From the NCBI GenBank assembly GCA_024762705.1, contig JANTGW010000046.1, forward strand, positions 1-7,463: a stretch of DNA of 7,463 nucleotides. The letters are read 5' to 3'. Below the pieces are notes generated by a model that saw nothing but the letters and a program-made list of their open reading frames with translations, made no database searches and had not been told where the DNA came from. Positions 5,748 through 7,463 of the stretch are shown here, piece by piece. A program made the translations under genes and the position numbers. Each line of letters begins with the position of its first letter. Positions within the stretch are counted from its first letter, which is position 1. This stretch comes from Sulfurimonas sp. GTDB lineage: Bacteria; Campylobacterota; Campylobacteria; Campylobacterales; Sulfurimonadaceae.

Positions 5748-6167
5748 TTATCTTTTTCCGCCACCGCCTCCGCCACTTCTGTTACCGCCACCTTTATTTC
5801 CACCACCGCCACTTCTCATGCCGTTTCCACCCTTGTTGCCACCACCTTGGCCACCGCCAGACATATTACCCTGACCCTGACCACTTCTTTGAGCTTGCGT
5901 CATGTTGCCTTGACCTTTGCCATTGCCTGACATGTTTCCTTGCTCCTGTCCACTTCTTTGGCCTAGACTATCGCTAGACATGTTGCTTTGACCTTGCGCA
6001 CTGTTGTTACCGCCTTTATACTGATTTTGTTTTTGATATTTATGTTGTTTCTTATACTGGTGCTTATATTGTTTTTTCCCACCGCCGCCACCATTACCGT
6101 TTGCAGCAAATACTGAAGGGGAAGCCAAAAGAGCCAATGTAGCTAATGTTAATAATGTTTTTTTCAT
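5748..6167 (-). CDS. secreted Gly/Asn/Gln-rich repeat protein, function unknown
   Basis: The protein has 139 residues and a textbook Sec signal peptide (MKKTLLTLATLALLASPSVFA, cleaved before AN at 22-23). The mature part is low complexity in three zones: a Gly run (24-30); a basic/aromatic zone of Lys, Gln, Tyr and His with no acidic residue (31-51, motif KxQYKxQ); then irregular repeats around QGNMS and QRSGQ (60-110) followed by GGGNK/RSGGGG (108-139). QRSGQ recurs at 70-74 and 93-97, and NM(S/T) occurs four times. Only two acidic residues remain in the mature chain, so it is strongly positive. There is no cysteine, heme motif or anchor. Such composition suggests a disordered extracellular or periplasmic matrix, adhesive or nucleic-acid/polyanion-binding protein; this is inference. 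AAAGGA and a TATAAT box precede the start, so it is a single gene with its own promoter. Confidence 0.85.
   Translation of the reverse strand: MKKTLLTLATLALLASPSVFAANGNGGGGGKKQYKHQYKKQHKYQKQNQYKGGNNSAQGQSNMSSDSLGQRSGQEQGNMSGNGKGQGNMTQAQRSGQGQGNMSGGGQGGGNKGGNGMRSGGGGNKGGGNRSGGGGGGKR
5880..5997 (-). repeat. coding tandem-like repeat, about 69-bp period, inside the Gly-rich gene
   Basis: CCACTTCTTTG occurs at 5881-5891 and again at 5950-5960, 69 bases (23 codons) apart, each encoding the QRSGQ/RSG segment. Between and around the copies, CATGTTxCCTTG/CATATTACCCTG units encode Q-G-N-M-S. The copies have diverged at other sites, consistent with old internal duplication rather than a fresh slippage event. 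Confidence 0.6.
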
Positions 6168-6195
6168 CTTATTATCCTTTATATGAAAGTCAGTT

Positions 6196-6201
6196 ATTAT
6201 A
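6196..6201 (-). promoter_or_regulatory. -10 box of the Gly-rich secreted protein gene
   Basis: A perfect TATAAT reads on the minus strand, in the context TTTTATAATAACTG. A start near 6189 leaves a leader of about 21 bases with AAAGGA before the ATG at 6167. No -35 box is evident. Confidence 0.55.
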
Positions 6202-6277
6202 AAATCAAAGTGTGAATTATCTATGAAGTTTTGAGATTTCTATCAGCTAAATGAAGATATACTTGAAAAATTATATC

Positions 6278-6283
6278 TATGAT
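6278..6283 (+). promoter_or_regulatory. possible -10 box of the FHA-domain gene
   Basis: TATGAT (5 of 6 to TATAAT) lies about 24 bases before the chosen ATG at 6308. A start near 6290 leaves room for the GGGAG ribosome binding site at 6295-6299. It sits in the 140-bp gap shared with the divergent Gly-rich gene. Confidence 0.35.
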
Positions 6284-6307
6284 AGTTGAATAATGGGAGT
6301 CAATTTT

Positions 6308-6772
6308 ATGGAAGATAAACAAGCTTTATTGCGCCGTGTCACACCTTTAGCAGTCTTAAAAGCTCTCACACCTGAATCAAAAAATGCAATCAGAGGCTAT
6401 TGTCTTGGCAATGAAGTCATCGGTATTTGGAATTTCCCCTTTCGTATGGGAAGAGAGTCTCGAGTAGAGCAGGCAGATAGAGGAAGGGTACATTCTGAAA
6501 GAGTTAAGATAAACTCCGGAAAACCCAGTAACGATATTTATCTGGTTGATGAGAGACAGTATTTAGAAATATCCAGACAACATATTAAAATTGAAAAATT
6601 AGATTCTGGATATTTGCTGGTTGATAGAGGAAGTGCCTGCGGAACTATAGTAAATAACCAAAAAATAGGTAGTGAAGATACAGGTGGCAGCTTTGAACTA
6701 CAGGATGGGGATATAATCATAATAGGGTCTGAAAATTCTCCCTATGAATTTATGTTTATCACTTTTGACTAA
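6308..6772 (+). CDS. stand-alone FHA-domain protein
   Basis: The predicted protein has 154 residues from the ATG at 6308. That start is preferred over the in-frame ATG at 6293 because GGGAG (6295-6299) is correctly spaced, 8 bases before 6308, and would lie inside the longer frame. FHA domains bind phosphothreonine peptides. Seen: a helical N-terminal extension (1-30), then the FHA fold with FRMGRES (45-51), NDIYLVD (75-81), LEISRQHIKI (86-95), YLLVDRGSACGTIVNNQKIG (102-121) and LQDGDIIIIG (131-140). The Arg (49), Ser (89) and His (92) of the binding loops are present. The Asn of the usual S-x-N-G-T loop is Cys111 here. The loop between GRES and NDI is long (about 23 residues) and basic. No signal peptide or membrane segment is present, so it is cytoplasmic. 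No kinase, phosphatase or secretion partner is encoded nearby, so its target is unknown. Confidence 0.88.
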   Translation: MEDKQALLRRVTPLAVLKALTPESKNAIRGYCLGNEVIGIWNFPFRMGRESRVEQADRGRVHSERVKINSGKPSNDIYLVDERQYLEISRQHIKIEKLDSGYLLVDRGSACGTIVNNQKIGSEDTGGSFELQDGDIIIIGSENSPYEFMFITFD

Positions 6773-6802
6773 CTTCACCATACATTATGCAAGCGAGTTA
6801 GA

Positions 6803-6884
6803 TCATCCTTTTTCCTTAAGCTGTTTGTTGTAATATCTGGAAAACAGTAAACGTGCAACCACACCACCTAAGATATTTCATCAT
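6803..6884 (-). pseudogene. tiny ORF coupled to the methyltransferase, apparently frame-disrupted
   Basis: The methyltransferase ends TGATGA, overlapping ATGATG at 6879-6884 (ATGA overlap). Read from 6884 the frame gives 22 residues beginning MMKYL and stops at 6816. In the +1 frame, entered right after the CTT codon (Leu5), the reading runs GGVVARLLFSRYYNKQLKEK plus a final Gly and stops at TGA 6803-6805. The +1 peptide looks far more protein-like (hydrophobic, then basic amphipathic tail) than the zero-frame one. This suggests a small 26-residue protein broken by a one-base change, a sequencing indel, a decayed gene remnant, or recoding. The tiny size makes chance possible. It was read by hand and no homologue is known to me. 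Confidence 0.3.
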
Positions 6885-7463
6885 TTTACCGCTGTCATTA
6901 AAAAGACTGTAAATTGGGCATGCGGTTTGTTAATGGTACTTGCCAAAGAAAAACTCACCTCTTTAAATCCGGCTTCATTTGCATACTGTGCAAGCTTCCT
7001 ACGGTCAAAACCATAATGAAATACACCAGTATTGTCACTATGGAAGCTTCCATCTTCACTATCTAGATCAGCTAAAGCTATAAAACCATCTTTATTTAGC
7101 ATAGTATAGAGTTTGGAGAGCAGAAGAGGTATGTCCTCCAAATGATGGATCGTCATCGACGATATCACACCGTCAAATTTTCTGTCAAGTGTATCTGTAC
7201 TCAAATCCTTCTCTATCACTTCAGTCTCACAAGAGAACGCATCGCATTTATTTTGAAATTCCTGAAGCATAGAAGGGGAGTTATCTACTGCAACAATCTT
7301 ACTGACAAAAGGTGCAACAAAATAACTCAATAGTCCTGTGCCTGCACCAAAATCCATAAGTTCCATAGACTTTTTTAATTTTATATTATTTACTATTAAA
7401 TTAGCAATACTTTTGGCATTTAGTACGCGTTTTGAGTTCATGTCCCATGACTTTGACTTGTTT
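6881..7463 (-). CDS. small class I SAM-dependent methyltransferase (UbiE/Methyltransf_11-like), 5' end beyond window
   Basis: The internal ATG at 7441 gives 186 residues, but the frame stays open to the right edge, upstream of it, as NKSKSWDMNSKRVLNAKSIA. The Trp-Asp...Arg-Val...Ala pattern is the usual N-terminal helix of this family (F-x-x-x-A-x-x-W-D), so the true start is probably off the window and the gene is partial. Motifs, numbered from that Met: SAM-binding LMDFGAGTGLLS (28-39), acidic turn VAVDNSPSML (50-59), KDL (78-80), post-motif FDGVISSMTIHHLED (89-103), and C-terminal ADLDSEDGSFH (124-134) with AGFKEVSF (157-164). All core residues are intact. The protein is cytoplasmic; small-molecule substrates are usual for the group, but none can be named. 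It converges on the FHA gene with a 108-bp gap and overlaps a tiny downstream ORF. Confidence 0.87.
   Translation of the reverse strand, partial: NKSKSWDMNSKRVLNAKSIANLIVNNIKLKKSMELMDFGAGTGLLSYFVAPFVSKIVAVDNSPSMLQEFQNKCDAFSCETEVIEKDLSTDTLDRKFDGVISSMTIHHLEDIPLLLSKLYTMLNKDGFIALADLDSEDGSFHSDNTGVFHYGFDRRKLAQYANEAGFKEVSFSLASTINKPHAQFTVFLMTAVK

Noticed and set aside
6218..6282. 9-bp direct repeat TATCTATGA at 6218-6226 and 6274-6282 between the Gly-rich and FHA genes
   Set aside because: In such AT-rich intergenic DNA a 9-mer repeat can arise by chance, and its placement does not match a clear operator position at both promoters.
6821..6847. Hairpin CTGTTT...AAACAG as terminator of the FHA or methyltransferase gene
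   Set aside because: Only 6 bp with a 15-base loop and no T-run at either side; it also lies inside the possible mini-ORF.

Overview
The window is AT-rich bacterial DNA. It has short intergenic gaps, TATAAT-like -10 boxes without recognisable -35 boxes, and AAGGA/AAAGG-type ribosome binding sites. Together with the gene set (a Tll0287-like/DUF3365 monoheme cytochrome, a HlyD/TolC export pair and an HI0933-family flavoprotein) this suggests a Campylobacterota chromosome of the Sulfurovum/Sulfurimonas kind. That placement is an inference from style and gene content, not a proof.

Left block (1-2138, + strand): the 3' part of a HlyD-type periplasmic adaptor, entering from the left edge, overlaps by 4 bp a complete TolC-type outer-membrane channel gene. 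They are the periplasmic and outer-membrane parts of a tripartite exporter. The inner-membrane pump and any substrate must lie to the left. The block ends 7 bp from a convergent gene, with no room for a terminator.

Second block (2146-3840, - strand): a two-gene operon of a small four-helix membrane protein and an HI0933-family FAD-dependent oxidoreductase, with stop and start codons directly abutting (TAG|ATG). It has a good -10/RBS pair. The flavoprotein is visibly richer in G+C than the exporter genes.

Third block (3841-5656, + strand): a 254-bp intergenic region carrying divergent promoters and an 11-bp perfect inverted repeat that may close a small RNA. It is followed by a class I SAM-dependent methyltransferase with an unrecognised N-terminal domain, and a periplasmic monoheme cytochrome of the Tll0287/DUF3365 type with both predicted heme ligands (His and Cys).

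Fourth block (5657-7463): a 21-bp palindrome separates the cytochrome from a convergent gene for a secreted Gly/Asn/Gln-rich repeat protein (- strand). Divergent from that is a stand-alone FHA-domain protein (+ strand). Convergent with the FHA gene is a second small class I methyltransferase (- strand) that runs off the right edge. At its 3' end a tiny translationally coupled ORF looks frame-disrupted.

No tRNA, rRNA, CRISPR array, insertion sequence or obvious defence system is visible. Most genes are ordinary housekeeping or envelope genes. The less ordinary items are the intergenic inverted repeat, the His/Cys cytochrome, the repeat-rich secreted protein and the frame-disrupted mini-gene.
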